Positions 6,001 to 13,687 of a stretch of 13,687 nucleotides of DNA are shown piece after piece. Made by a program: the position numbers and the translations under genes. The stretch is taken from contig JAAXUD010000020.1 of assembly GCA_013336205.1 (NCBI GenBank), positions 1-13,687 on the forward strand, written 5' to 3'. Position 1 is the first letter of the stretch. The number at the start of each line of letters is the position of its first letter. The notes beneath the pieces are model-generated. The model ran no database searches. It was not told the origin of the DNA and worked only from the letters and a program-made list of their open reading frames with translations. Source of the DNA: Lentimicrobium sp. (GTDB taxonomy: Bacteria > Bacteroidota > Bacteroidia > Bacteroidales > Lentimicrobiaceae).

Positions 6001-7791
6001 TTAATTAAGTGGGGCTGATATTTTCCTTAAGTTCTCAATGGTCTGGTTATCATATATTTTGCCGATTGGGTAAATCGCATACCTGTTGTCCCAATAGGGT
6101 GTTTTGCTGTAAAACCAGTTCAGGATTTTCCATTGGTCTTTTGCGAATTCTTTATCGCTGTTAAGTTTTTCTTCAAATTCTTTTTTAAGGTCAGCGTTAT
6201 TAGCAAGCATTTGTCGGGCCATCGGCTCCATAACATAGGTTTCGCTGTATTCTTTTTGCTCAAAAACCGGATTAAAAAAGCCCCACTCAACAAAAGATCC
6301 GGCGGCCATTGGCTCAAGGGCTGCGGCAATTACTCTTGCAGTCCGCTGATTCATAGTAATAATAAAAGATCCTTTTGCAAAGTTTCTGGCTTCTTCGATG
6401 TCTTCACATTTTGTATTCACCATCTGCCGGCCTTCATTGGGCTCCTTTCTGAATTCAAAATCGCGAAATCTGTATGATTTAACTGTGGCATTTGTGGATT
6501 CAGTTAACTGATCAATTTTAACACCGTGTAATTTAAGCCGATCAGCAATAAGAGACCATTCGGCCGGAATAATATATGCAGCAGGAAGCAGGGTTTCAAC
6601 TTCCGGAAATGTTTTATTAAAGAAAGGTACTGTAAAAGTAACGGGTTTGGTATTGTCGTAAATAAACCAATCTCCACCGGTAAGGTCACTTTTTACAACA
6701 GAATATTCAAATCCCTCAAATTTAACCATCGTACTGTCTTTTTGACTGGTTTTTAGTAAAACAGGAAATTTTTCAGTTCTGAATCCCGGACTTGCAGTTG
6801 AAATGTCAGCCATGCTGATCAATGTTTTGAGGGTGCCTGCCTGATGATTCAGGATTGATAGAGTTTGCTCTAACATTTTGAGTGTAGATTCAACCCTGGT
6901 TTTGTAATCTTTCAGCATGTGGGTTTCAATAAGTAAACCAGGGCGGTTCTGAACAGCAGCGTAACCTTGCGAAATCATTGGAGGTGCGGCTCCGGTGCGC
7001 ATTCCGCTGCGTGGATCGTGCCATTTCCGAAACTGAACATAAGGGAAAATAAGGAATCCTGATTCTTTCATGCCGGCTTTTATCCTGGGTTCATAAATAT
7101 TGTTAAGCCATCTTGTTAACCCAGAATCAAGGGTGCCATATACTTCAAGGTCGTATGTAAGTGCGTATTGATAGTCCGCCCCATCGGTTGTATGAATATC
7201 AATAAAAAAGTCTGGAAGCCATTTATTAAACATTTTTAACCACTGTTGAATTTCAGGCGTTTCCGCTTTAAGGTAATCCCGGTTCAGGTTAAGATTCAGA
7301 GCGTTCGTACGCCAACCCATTTCTTCGGGTCCATTCTGATTTATCCGGTTATAAGGGCCAAAACGTTCGTGGCCATCAACATTCAGAATCGGGATAAACA
7401 GTAAACTTGTATTATCCAGCAGGTTTTTATTCTTTTTATCAATCAGCAAATCCCGTAAAAACACCAACATGGCATCTTTTCCGTCAGGTTCACCCGGATG
7501 GATACAAGCCTGGATTAGAACAACAATACGTCCTTTTGCTCTGATAGCAGCAGGATCACTGAGGCCATCCCGGTCAATAATCATCATTGGGATCTCCCTT
7601 CCCTGAGGACTGATGCCGAGATTCTGAATCGTGGCAATGGGTGATGCTTCGCTCAGCCTGTAGCAGAATGCAAGAGTTTCATCATATTTCGGGGTTTTCA
7701 AAAATCCAGATAATTCATAATCGGTTTTCCATTCTTGTGCGTTAAGTAAGGTTGTTATCAGGATAAAGAATACGATTGTCAGTTTTTTCAT
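6001..7791 (-). CDS. Secreted M14-family zinc metallocarboxypeptidase-like protein
   Basis: 596 residues with a signal peptide at 1-18 (ending LLNA before QEW), so a periplasmic or secreted protein. The zinc-binding HPGE motif gives ligands H98 and E101, with the third ligand H200 in FFIDIHTTDG. The Asn-Arg pair that binds the substrate carboxylate in carboxypeptidases is seen in NLNRDY (N170, R171). The general base is probably E289 in GLLIETHML. The catalytic domain spans about 25-315. Residues about 316-596 form an extra C-terminal region without a motif I recognise. M14 enzymes remove C-terminal residues from peptides or cleave cell-wall peptides, and I cannot tell which applies here. It has no T9SS tail. 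It is transcribed alone, divergent from the receptor gene at 7977, with its own promoter and terminator visible. Confidence 0.88.
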   Translation of the reverse strand: MKKLTIVFFILITTLLNAQEWKTDYELSGFLKTPKYDETLAFCYRLSEASPIATIQNLGISPQGREIPMMIIDRDGLSDPAAIRAKGRIVVLIQACIHPGEPDGKDAMLVFLRDLLIDKKNKNLLDNTSLLFIPILNVDGHERFGPYNRINQNGPEEMGWRTNALNLNLNRDYLKAETPEIQQWLKMFNKWLPDFFIDIHTTDGADYQYALTYDLEVYGTLDSGLTRWLNNIYEPRIKAGMKESGFLIFPYVQFRKWHDPRSGMRTGAAPPMISQGYAAVQNRPGLLIETHMLKDYKTRVESTLKMLEQTLSILNHQAGTLKTLISMADISTASPGFRTEKFPVLLKTSQKDSTMVKFEGFEYSVVKSDLTGGDWFIYDNTKPVTFTVPFFNKTFPEVETLLPAAYIIPAEWSLIADRLKLHGVKIDQLTESTNATVKSYRFRDFEFRKEPNEGRQMVNTKCEDIEEARNFAKGSFIITMNQRTARVIAAALEPMAAGSFVEWGFFNPVFEQKEYSETYVMEPMARQMLANNADLKKEFEEKLNSDKEFAKDQWKILNWFYSKTPYWDNRYAIYPIGKIYDNQTIENLRKISAPLN

Positions 7792-7815
7792 GCGACAGGA
7801 ATTTATGATTTGTTT

Positions 7816-7840
7816 GAAGGCAAAATTAATAAAAGCCTTC
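7816..7840. repeat. Inverted repeat GAAGGC-N13-GCCTTC overlapping the peptidase promoter
   Basis: The six-base arms at 7816-7821 and 7835-7840 pair perfectly. The right arm lies in the -33/-7 spacer and the left arm begins at the last base of the -7 box, so the repeat brackets the promoter core. This suggests an operator, or an element near the 5' end of the mRNA. Six-base arms can arise by chance. Confidence 0.4.
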
Positions 7841-7850
7841 GGTCAGACAA
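7821..7850 (-). promoter_or_regulatory. Bacteroidota-type promoter of the M14 peptidase gene
   Basis: On the minus strand the -33 element TTG (7850-7848, within ATTG) is followed by a 19-bp spacer and TAATTTTG (7828-7821), a full match to the TANNTTTG -7 consensus with consensus spacing. Transcription would begin about 7810-7816 and give a leader of some 20-25 nt before the ATG at 7791. Confidence 0.6.
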
Positions 7851-7976
7851 TTTTTTAGAAATGTTTGTTATTGAAAAGGTTTTTCAAAGAATTGGTGTCA
7901 TACTTAAACTTCAGTCAGTTTACTTTGTTTGGTTATTAAAGAAACTAATTTTGCCCCCGATTATTCTAAACCAACT

Positions 7977-10442
7977 ATGAAAAGCTCCAAAACACTATTA
8001 TTCCTGATTTTTTTATTTTTCATCCAGTTTATTTACCTTGAGTCGGTGGCTCAGGGTGGTCAGGGCCGGGGAGGTTCTATGGCTGATCGTCCGGCTATTG
8101 GCATACTGAAGGGAAAAATAGTGGATGATTCCAATGGATCTGCCATTGAGTATAGCAGTATTGCGATTATAAGTATGAGGGATTCAACGCTGGCGGGAGG
8201 AACCATCAGTGATCCAAAAGGTAATTTCAGGATTGAAAAGATAAAGCCTGGACGTTATTATGTCAGAGTCCAGTTTATGGGCTATGAGACCAGGCTGATA
8301 AACGATGTTTTTATTAAACCGGATTCTCCGGAAGTTAATCTGGGTGTTGTTAAATTGCACAGCAAGGCTGAGAATCTTTCCGGTGTTGAAATAACTGCCG
8401 AAAAAGAGATGATGGTCAGTAATCTTGATAAAAGGATTATTAACGTTGATAAAAGTATTGCTGCTATAGGTGGTTCGGCTGTCGAAGTCATGCAGAATAT
8501 ACCCTCCGTTACGGTTGATGCTGAAGGGAATGTTAGCCTGAGAGGGAGCAATAAAGTTACCATACTGGTTGACGGTAAACCTTCTGGGCTCGCTGAGATC
8601 AGCAGCAGTGATTTATTACAGCAGATCCCGGCAAGTTCAATAGAGTCGATTGAGGTGATTACCAATCCATCTGTCAGATATGACCCCGATGGCGCTTCGG
8701 GTATAATAAATATCGTTTTGAAGAAAAAGAGCCTCCAGGGATTAAACGGGCAGATTTCTGCAACTGCAGGAACGGGTGATCGCTACAATGGTTCATTAAA
8801 TTTAAATTTACGTCAAAACCGGTTTAATGCTTTTGCAGGATATGATACCAGGAGAGGCCAGTTTGGTTCAACCGGTGAAACTATCCGGCTAACAACCTAT
8901 GATGCAGAAACCTCTAAGTTGCTGCAGAATCAAACGATGGATAACCAGCGGAATTCCAATAATTTAAATACAGGCATTGATTTTTTAATTGATAATTACA
9001 ATACGCTAACCCTGTCGTTTCAATACCGGAATATGGATTTTAGTAACGAAGGAAACGTTTTATCCCAAAACTATGATTCCCAGAATAGCCTGGTCAGGAC
9101 ATTCAACAGATACAGCAATTCATCCCGCGAAATAGAATCATTTAATTATAATGTTTCTTACAAAAAGACATTTAGTACCAAAGGCAAAGAACTGACTGCT
9201 GATTTTATGGTAACTGATAATAACATGAGTGGAAGTCAGGATATCATACAGACAGAATTATTGGATACGATACTTCAATATTCAGGGTCGGCTAATGCCA
9301 ATTTAATGTATTTGCTTCAATCCAACTATGTTACTTCTCTGGGTGAAAAAGGAAGAATTGAAACTGGCTTTAAAAGTACAGTTAAGGATGTGGAAATGAA
9401 AAATTACCTTCAGGATTATGATTATGACCTGAATGAATGGGTGCTTAATCCACTGGCAAACAACTATTTCGATTATTTTGAACAGATACATGCAATATAT
9501 GGGGTGTATTCGTCTTTTTATAAAGAACTAAAATACCAGGTTGGTTTGCGGGCAGAACATTTGATTTCAAGTTCTGAGTTAACCCTGACCAATGAGAAGT
9601 TTGACCGTGCTTATACGAGTCTTTATCCATCTGTACACATATCTTATGAAAAGAGTCCTGCTCAGCAATTTCAACTGAGCTACAGCCGCAGGGTTTCCAG
9701 GCCATCAAACAGGCAATTGAATCCATTTATTGATTATTCAGATTCGTTGAATATAAGGTATGGTAATCCAAAACTCGATCCTGAGTTCATTAATTCACTG
9801 GAACTTGGCTGGATTAATTCATGGGGTAAGAATTCATTGAATTCCAGTTTGTTCTATAGGTATACAACTGGAATTATAGACCAGATAGTTGAATTACTTG
9901 AAGATGGAGTAACAGCCACTACTTATCAAAATCTTACCAGTGGGACCTCTTATGGGTTGGAGATGATTGGTAACAGGGAATTTGCTCCATGGTTTAAAGC
10001 CAATGCCAATGTTTCAATATTTAAAAATATAATAAATGCCAGTGAGGCAGCCAGGCTTGAGAGAATTGAAGCAAATATGTGGACAGCCAAAATTAATCTC
10101 ACATTTAATTTTATGAAGAATGCTTCACTGATGTTGGCCGGTAATTACAGATCTCCTGAAGTTGAGGCGCAGGAGCGCGAGGATGAGGTTTACTTTGTTG
10201 ATGCTGCCCTCCGGTACGATTTTTTAAAAGGAAAAGCATCTTTGAGCATGAGGGTAAGTGATGTTTTTAATAGCCGGCGGTTTTCTTCGCAAACAACCGG
10301 GGATGGTTTTTTTATTACCAGTGATCGTCAAATGGAAACAAGAATCGGATACCTTGGATTTACCTACAGGCTAAATAATTATAACCGGCAGAAGGAAAAA
10401 GAACGCAATGGGCAGGGAGAATCAGACATGGAAGAGTTCTAG
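7977..10442 (+). CDS. TonB-dependent outer-membrane beta-barrel receptor (OMP_b-brl_3 type)
   Basis: 821 residues from ATG at 7977. I prefer this start because a signal peptide (MKSSKTLLFLIFLFFIQFIY through ESVA, residues 1-25) begins exactly there; an in-frame TTG 16 codons upstream would put a charged leader before it. A CarboxypepD_reg-like domain is at about 42-130 (GKIVDDSNGSAIEYSSIAII, PKGNFRIEKIKPGRYYVRV). A TonB plug is at about 148-250 (VMQNIPSVTVDAEGNVSLRG, VTILVDGKPSG, SIESIEVITNPSVRYDPDGA, GIINIVLKK). The rest is a beta-barrel with alternating short strands, ending near 805 before a charged tail that closes in EEF. It lacks the VVVGYG motif and a SusD partner, so it is not SusC. 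The family carries siderophores, metals, peptides or other ligands; the ligand here is unknown. It diverges from the M14 peptidase gene, which could point to peptide uptake, but this is speculation. Confidence 0.9.
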   Translation: MKSSKTLLFLIFLFFIQFIYLESVAQGGQGRGGSMADRPAIGILKGKIVDDSNGSAIEYSSIAIISMRDSTLAGGTISDPKGNFRIEKIKPGRYYVRVQFMGYETRLINDVFIKPDSPEVNLGVVKLHSKAENLSGVEITAEKEMMVSNLDKRIINVDKSIAAIGGSAVEVMQNIPSVTVDAEGNVSLRGSNKVTILVDGKPSGLAEISSSDLLQQIPASSIESIEVITNPSVRYDPDGASGIINIVLKKKSLQGLNGQISATAGTGDRYNGSLNLNLRQNRFNAFAGYDTRRGQFGSTGETIRLTTYDAETSKLLQNQTMDNQRNSNNLNTGIDFLIDNYNTLTLSFQYRNMDFSNEGNVLSQNYDSQNSLVRTFNRYSNSSREIESFNYNVSYKKTFSTKGKELTADFMVTDNNMSGSQDIIQTELLDTILQYSGSANANLMYLLQSNYVTSLGEKGRIETGFKSTVKDVEMKNYLQDYDYDLNEWVLNPLANNYFDYFEQIHAIYGVYSSFYKELKYQVGLRAEHLISSSELTLTNEKFDRAYTSLYPSVHISYEKSPAQQFQLSYSRRVSRPSNRQLNPFIDYSDSLNIRYGNPKLDPEFINSLELGWINSWGKNSLNSSLFYRYTTGIIDQIVELLEDGVTATTYQNLTSGTSYGLEMIGNREFAPWFKANANVSIFKNIINASEAARLERIEANMWTAKINLTFNFMKNASLMLAGNYRSPEVEAQEREDEVYFVDAALRYDFLKGKASLSMRVSDVFNSRRFSSQTTGDGFFITSDRQMETRIGYLGFTYRLNNYNRQKEKERNGQGESDMEEF

Positions 10443-10443
10443 T

Positions 10444-10478
10444 GTCAAGTTAAAAGTAAAAAGTCAGAAGTAAAAAGT
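10444..10478. repeat. Degenerate heptamer repeat tract (five units NNNNAGT)
   Basis: Starting two bases after the TAG of the receptor gene, the sequence divides into GTCAAGT, TAAAAGT, AAAAAGT, CAGAAGT and AAAAAGT. All five end in AGT and most have an A-rich middle. An AGAAAAT follows as a possible sixth, decayed unit. The tract lies between convergent genes. No function can be assigned. Confidence 0.55.
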
Positions 10479-10550
10479 AGAAAATATTCGATGCGGAATT
10501 TTACACTATAAATAACACTAGTCTGATATTGCACTTAAGGTGATAATTAT

Positions 10551-10573
10551 AATCCTGTTTTAAAAGGCGGATT
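10551..10573. terminator. Weak hairpin between convergent genes
   Basis: AATCC (10551-10555) pairs with GGATT (10569-10573) around a 13-nt loop that contains TTTTAAAA. It lies 38 bp past the stop of the phosphofructokinase gene and about 110 bp past that of the receptor gene. The stem is only 5 bp and no long T-run follows in either direction, so a terminator role is tentative. No better candidate was seen in this spacer. Confidence 0.2.
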
Positions 10574-10611
10574 TTGTAATTAAGTTCCTTTCTGTGGGTA
10601 AAAGGAGTGTT

Positions 10612-11655
10612 TTATCTGTCGCCAAATGAAATGCCCATTTTCCTGGCTTTGTCAATCAAGGGAAAATCCCCGGGCACAAGTTTAAGCTTATTTCCAACCT
10701 CCCCAAGTGGCACAGATGTAATCTTTCCTCCAATAGAGGCTACCATCAGGCCGAACTGGCTAGCAGCAATGAGATCGACAGCATGTGCACCATACCTGGT
10801 TGCCAGCAGCCGGTCCATCGGAGAAGGACTTCCTCCACGTTGTATGTACCCAAGAATTGTTTCGCGGGTTTCAAGTCCAGTGTATTTTTGAATTGACTGG
10901 GAAACATAATTTGCAGCTGAAATTCCTTTCGGTTTTGCAATGCCTTCGGCTACAACAACGATAGAGTAAGGTTTTTTGTTTTTTGCTCTTTTAAGCAGGT
11001 GCTGCGCAACTATCTCTTCTTTGTAAGGGATTTCCGGAATCAAAATAACATCTCCACCACCTGCAATTCCTGAAAATAATGCCAGCCAGCCAGCATGGTG
11101 ACCCATTAGTTCAATTATCATTATACGTTTGTGAGAGTTGGCGGTTGTGTGAAGCCTGTCAATAGCATCAGTTCCAATCCATACTGCAGAATCAAAACCA
11201 AAGGTTATATCAGTGCCCCAGACATCGTTGTCAATGGTTTTTGGAAGGCCAATAACATTAAGGCCTTCTTCCGCGAGTAAAGCGGCTGTTCGCATCGTCC
11301 CATTTCCCCCAATGCAAACCAGGGCATCAAGGCCCATTTCCTGATAGTGCTTTTTAATAAGTTTGGGTTTATCTGGTTTTCCATTGCCGGAATTGTCCTT
11401 CTTGTATGGTTTCTCTCTTGAGGTACCCAGTATTGTTCCACCAAAAGTAAGAATGCCTGAAAGCTGATTTTCTTCCAGTCTTGAATAGTCTTTTTCGATC
11501 AAACCAGTAAATCCGGAAGAAATCCCATAAACCTCCATGCCATACTCAGCAATTGCAGTTTTCCCAACACCTCTGATGGCCGCATTGATACCCGGGCAAT
11601 CACCACCTGCAGTGAGAATGCCTATTTTTCTGGTTGTTTTTTTTACTTTAGCCAT
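10612..11655 (-). CDS. 6-phosphofructokinase with mixed ATP-/PPi-type signature
   Basis: 347 residues from ATG at 11655. An upstream in-frame ATG at 11694 would add 13 residues, but MAKVKKTTRKIGILTAGGD fits the family start better. The phosphofructokinase fold is shown by GGDCPGINAAIR (17-28), GGNGT (116-120), PKTIDND (138-144, catalytic base D142), MGHHAGW (184-190), AEG (236-238) and GYIQRGGSPSPMDR (269-282). By alignment to E. coli PfkA, G119 sits at position 104, where Gly goes with ATP use and Asp with pyrophosphate use. K139 sits at position 124, where Lys is typical of the pyrophosphate branch and Gly of classical PfkA. The fructose-6-phosphate ligands R162 and H249 of E. coli appear as H186 and Y270. 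The expected reaction is phosphorylation of fructose 6-phosphate in cytosolic glycolysis, most likely with ATP. The gene stands alone and diverges from the sensor gene. Confidence 0.93.
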   Translation of the reverse strand: MAKVKKTTRKIGILTAGGDCPGINAAIRGVGKTAIAEYGMEVYGISSGFTGLIEKDYSRLEENQLSGILTFGGTILGTSREKPYKKDNSGNGKPDKPKLIKKHYQEMGLDALVCIGGNGTMRTAALLAEEGLNVIGLPKTIDNDVWGTDITFGFDSAVWIGTDAIDRLHTTANSHKRIMIIELMGHHAGWLALFSGIAGGGDVILIPEIPYKEEIVAQHLLKRAKNKKPYSIVVVAEGIAKPKGISAANYVSQSIQKYTGLETRETILGYIQRGGSPSPMDRLLATRYGAHAVDLIAASQFGLMVASIGGKITSVPLGEVGNKLKLVPGDFPLIDKARKMGISFGDR

Positions 11656-11943
11656 ACAAGTTGAGGGTAAAACGGTATTATAAAGACAATCCAATTGAGG
11701 AGTGGAAAGGTACTATAAATTGATTTTTCCGGTTGAAAAATTTTCCTGACTTTTCAGGCTTTTATTAACAATTGTGATAATTTCCCAATATTGTTCTCTG
11801 TATTTTGCAATTGAATTAGCAACTATATGCTAATAAATACAATCTGAGTATATTCTATTGTGCTGGATTTTAGATAATAGGTTGATTGTATTAAAGATTT
11901 GATGGAATTGTATTAAATTTGAGCCGATTCATAAGAATTCTTT
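11656..11943. other. Divergent intergenic spacer with two inverted repeats
   Basis: 288 bp between the phosphofructokinase and sensor starts. ATTTTTC (11723-11729) and GAAAAAT (11735-11741) form a 7-bp-arm repeat around CGGTT. CCTGA (11745-11749) and TCAGG (11754-11758) form a 5-bp stem around CTTT. Both lie 68-103 bp upstream of the phosphofructokinase start and may be in its leader or promoter. No consensus promoter facing that gene was found. Confidence 0.35.
11914..11921 (+). promoter_or_regulatory. Possible -7 element of the sensor gene (TAAATTTG)
   Basis: TAAATTTG is a full match to TANNTTTG, 22 bp before the ATG at 11944, which would give a short leader. A TTG at the usual -33 distance is missing; the nearest ones upstream (11882-11884 and 11886-11888) leave spacers of 25 bp or more. 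Tentative. Confidence 0.3.
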
Positions 11944-13687
11944 ATGAGATTTAGCTTAAAGTTATTATTAATATTTTATTTCGGCTTGTTGGCTTTATTT
12001 CTGCAAGCCCAGCATCCTGTATTCAGGCATTTTACTATAGATGATGGGTTGCCCAGTAGCGAAATTTACCACATTTTTCAGGATTCCAAGGGCTATATCT
12101 GGATAGCCACCAACATGGGTGTAAGTCGATATGATGGCAATAAATTTACAAATTTCGACAAGCAGGATGGTTTGGCTGAGAATACTGTTTTTGAGGTTTA
12201 TGAAGATGGGTCAGGAAGAGTCTGGTTTGTTTCTTTCCCATGTCAATTGTCATATTATTATGATGGAGTAATACATGAGTATAGGTATAATGATGTATTA
12301 AAAACTCAAATTGGAGGATATGCTGTTCCATTTAAATTCTCCTTTACAGTTTCTGATAATGAGGTAATTTCTTTAGGGCTAATGTATGAAGGTTTAATAT
12401 CTATTGATAAGAATGGCAAATTGACTAAGTTGCATCCATCAGGTAAAGCTTCAAGAAGTGTTCATCTTTATGTAAAAAACAATAAGGTTCTGGTTTCTCA
12501 AGGAAAAGATATGGATTTGAGTAATCTGACAATTCATAGGGATGGAAGTATAAAGAAGTTTTATTACTATGACAGGCCAATGAATTATACGCACGGACAA
12601 ATGATGGCCGTGATAAATGGTCGGGATCAGATTGTTTTTATGCAAAACAATTTATTGGCTTCATTCTCGGAAAATGGAGAACCTGAGACGAGATACATGG
12701 ATTATAGAATTTTTGGGATCTATCCAGATCATAAGAATAACATTTGGGTTGCTACTGATAAAAACGGAGTGTTTTGTTTTGAAGATGGAAATATTACTTC
12801 AAAGCCGATTCAACATTTACTAAAAGACGTCTCAATTTCAGCTGTTTTTCAAGACACTGAAGCTGGAATGTGGTTTGCGACTTTTACTGATGGAATTTTT
12901 TATCTTCCATATGGTAGTTTTTCTTCTTATACTGTAGAAGAAGGATTGTCTTCTAATAATGTAAACACTATTGCCTTAAGGAATAAGGAGGTAATTTTAG
13001 GAACGAATGATGAATTTATTAACATCTTGTCTGATAATAAAATAAAGCAGACCAGAATATCAATTACTGAGAATGATAGAATCCAGGCAATGAATATTGA
13101 TTCAGATGAAAGCATCTGGATTGGAACAGTTGAATATTTATATAAAGTAAATCAAGCTGGCGAAATAGTAAAGTTTTCCAATACAAAGAATAAACTTTCC
13201 TCAAATGCAGAACACAATGAAAGATCACGCAATATTTTTAGTATAAAGACTATAACCAATTCTGTAGATAAGGGTATTTGGTTAGGTGAATCAAATGCTT
13301 TCAGTAAATTTAAAAATAACGAATTGATATATAACTCACTGGTAGTTGATAGTGTTGGGTTGCGGACAGAAGCATTACTTCAGCTAGATGATGGGACATT
13401 GTACATTGGTTCAATGAATGGTCTTTGGAAATTTAATAATAATGAGTTCTTTTATCTTGGGAAGGTTAATTCTTTGCTAAGTAATAGAATAACAGATATT
13501 AAATACAGCACTAAAAATGACCTTCTCTTCATTGGAACAAAAGGATCTGGATTATTAGTGTATAATCTTCGGGATTCAGTATACCAGATATTCAAATCGC
13601 ACGGTCTGTCAAGCAATTCAATTTCTTCTTTGCTTTTATTAGGAGATTATCTCTGGATAGGCACAAATTACGGCCTTAATGTGTTAG
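11944..13687 (+). CDS. Two-component-type propeller sensor, periplasmic N-terminal part (cut by window edge)
   Basis: The frame is open from ATG at 11944 to the right edge, 581 residues, so the C-terminal output domain is missing. Residues 1-22 form a signal peptide (ending LFLQA before QHP). The opening HFTIDDGLPSSEIYHIFQDS is typical of Bacteroidota propeller sensors. Reg_prop-like repeats follow: GYIWIATNMGVSRYDG (50-65), GRVWFVS, NNIWVATDKNGVFCFEDG, GMWFATFTDGIFYL, SIWIGTVEYLYKVN, GIWLGESNAFSKF, GTLYIGSMNGLWKF, DLLFIGTKGSGLLVY and DYLWIGTNYGLNVL. About nine blades are recognisable, some degenerate. Such proteins usually continue with a further beta domain, one membrane helix, and a histidine kinase (LytS type), a hybrid HTCS kinase/AraC regulator, or a helix-turn-helix. 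Which of these applies cannot be seen. It is not adjacent to the glycan locus, so regulation of that locus is unsupported. GC content falls sharply after the first 250 bp. Confidence 0.88.
   Translation, partial: MRFSLKLLLIFYFGLLALFLQAQHPVFRHFTIDDGLPSSEIYHIFQDSKGYIWIATNMGVSRYDGNKFTNFDKQDGLAENTVFEVYEDGSGRVWFVSFPCQLSYYYDGVIHEYRYNDVLKTQIGGYAVPFKFSFTVSDNEVISLGLMYEGLISIDKNGKLTKLHPSGKASRSVHLYVKNNKVLVSQGKDMDLSNLTIHRDGSIKKFYYYDRPMNYTHGQMMAVINGRDQIVFMQNNLLASFSENGEPETRYMDYRIFGIYPDHKNNIWVATDKNGVFCFEDGNITSKPIQHLLKDVSISAVFQDTEAGMWFATFTDGIFYLPYGSFSSYTVEEGLSSNNVNTIALRNKEVILGTNDEFINILSDNKIKQTRISITENDRIQAMNIDSDESIWIGTVEYLYKVNQAGEIVKFSNTKNKLSSNAEHNERSRNIFSIKTITNSVDKGIWLGESNAFSKFKNNELIYNSLVVDSVGLRTEALLQLDDGTLYIGSMNGLWKFNNNEFFYLGKVNSLLSNRITDIKYSTKNDLLFIGTKGSGLLVYNLRDSVYQIFKSHGLSSNSISSLLLLGDYLWIGTNYGLNVL

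Noticed and set aside
7893..7927. Promoter for the plus-strand receptor gene around TTACTTTG
   Set aside because: The -7 match has a wrong second base and the nearest TTG is 25 bp upstream, so I did not call it.
7929..7976. TTG start extending the receptor by 16 residues
   Set aside because: The signal peptide begins at the ATG at 7977, and a hydrophilic N-terminal extension before it would be unusual.
8282..8665. Minus-strand ORF of 127 codons inside the receptor gene
   Set aside because: It lies wholly within a well-supported TonB-dependent receptor and is rich in Ser/Leu/Ile, typical of an antisense shadow.
11656..11694. Upstream ATG adding 13 residues to phosphofructokinase
   Set aside because: The added residues have no counterpart in the family; the internal ATG at 11655 gives the usual start just before the GGD loop.
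12927..13115. Minus-strand ORF opposite the sensor gene
   Set aside because: The opposite strand is an uninterrupted Reg_prop propeller frame, which explains the open frame.

Overview
The window looks like chromosomal DNA of a Bacteroidota bacterium, most likely a free-living or gut member of Bacteroidales/Marinilabiliales or a related class. The pointers are a SusC-type TonB-linked receptor with the VVVGYG motif, a C-terminal type IX secretion sorting domain (absent from Bacteroides proper), a second TonB-dependent outer-membrane barrel, a Reg_prop two-component propeller sensor, no Shine-Dalgarno sequences in front of the genes, and promoter elements of the TANNTTTG type. No tRNA, rRNA, CRISPR array or insertion sequence was seen.

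Region 1 (1-5284, all minus strand) reads as the upstream half of a polysaccharide utilization locus. In transcription order it holds a FucP-type sugar/H+ symporter (5284-3893), 25 bp, a secreted glucoamylase-fold enzyme of the GH144 (endo-beta-1,2-glucanase) type with a T9SS signal (3867-1441), 101 bp, and the N-terminal 446 residues of a SusC-like receptor (1339 to beyond base 1). SusD and any exo-acting glucosidase would lie beyond the left edge. The inferred scheme is surface cleavage of a beta-glucan, probably beta-1,2-glucan, outer-membrane uptake through SusC/D, and inner-membrane import of glucose or a short sugar by the symporter.

Region 2 (5285-6000) is a 716-bp AT-rich stretch without a convincing gene. 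It is crowded with small inverted and direct repeats: a 17-bp imperfect tandem repeat, a 10-bp-arm inverted repeat, a 15-nt palindrome, a hairpin with T-run, and a likely terminator for the peptidase gene to its right. Part of it resembles the sequence just upstream of susC.

Region 3 (6001-10442) holds two divergent genes, a secreted M14 zinc carboxypeptidase-like protein (minus) and a TonB-dependent outer-membrane beta-barrel receptor (plus). The spacer between them contains a good Bacteroidota promoter for the peptidase, overlapped by an inverted repeat.

Region 4 (10443-13687) has a heptamer repeat tract right after the receptor, a 6-phosphofructokinase on the minus strand with a mixed ATP-type/PPi-type active-site signature, and, diverging from it, the first 581 residues of a periplasmic propeller sensor that runs off the right edge. 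The sensor gene changes from about 40-48% GC in its first 250 bp to about 25-30% GC afterwards.

I found no clearly new system. The repeat-dense intergenic region with its possible link to the susC leader, and the phosphofructokinase signature, deserve the most attention.
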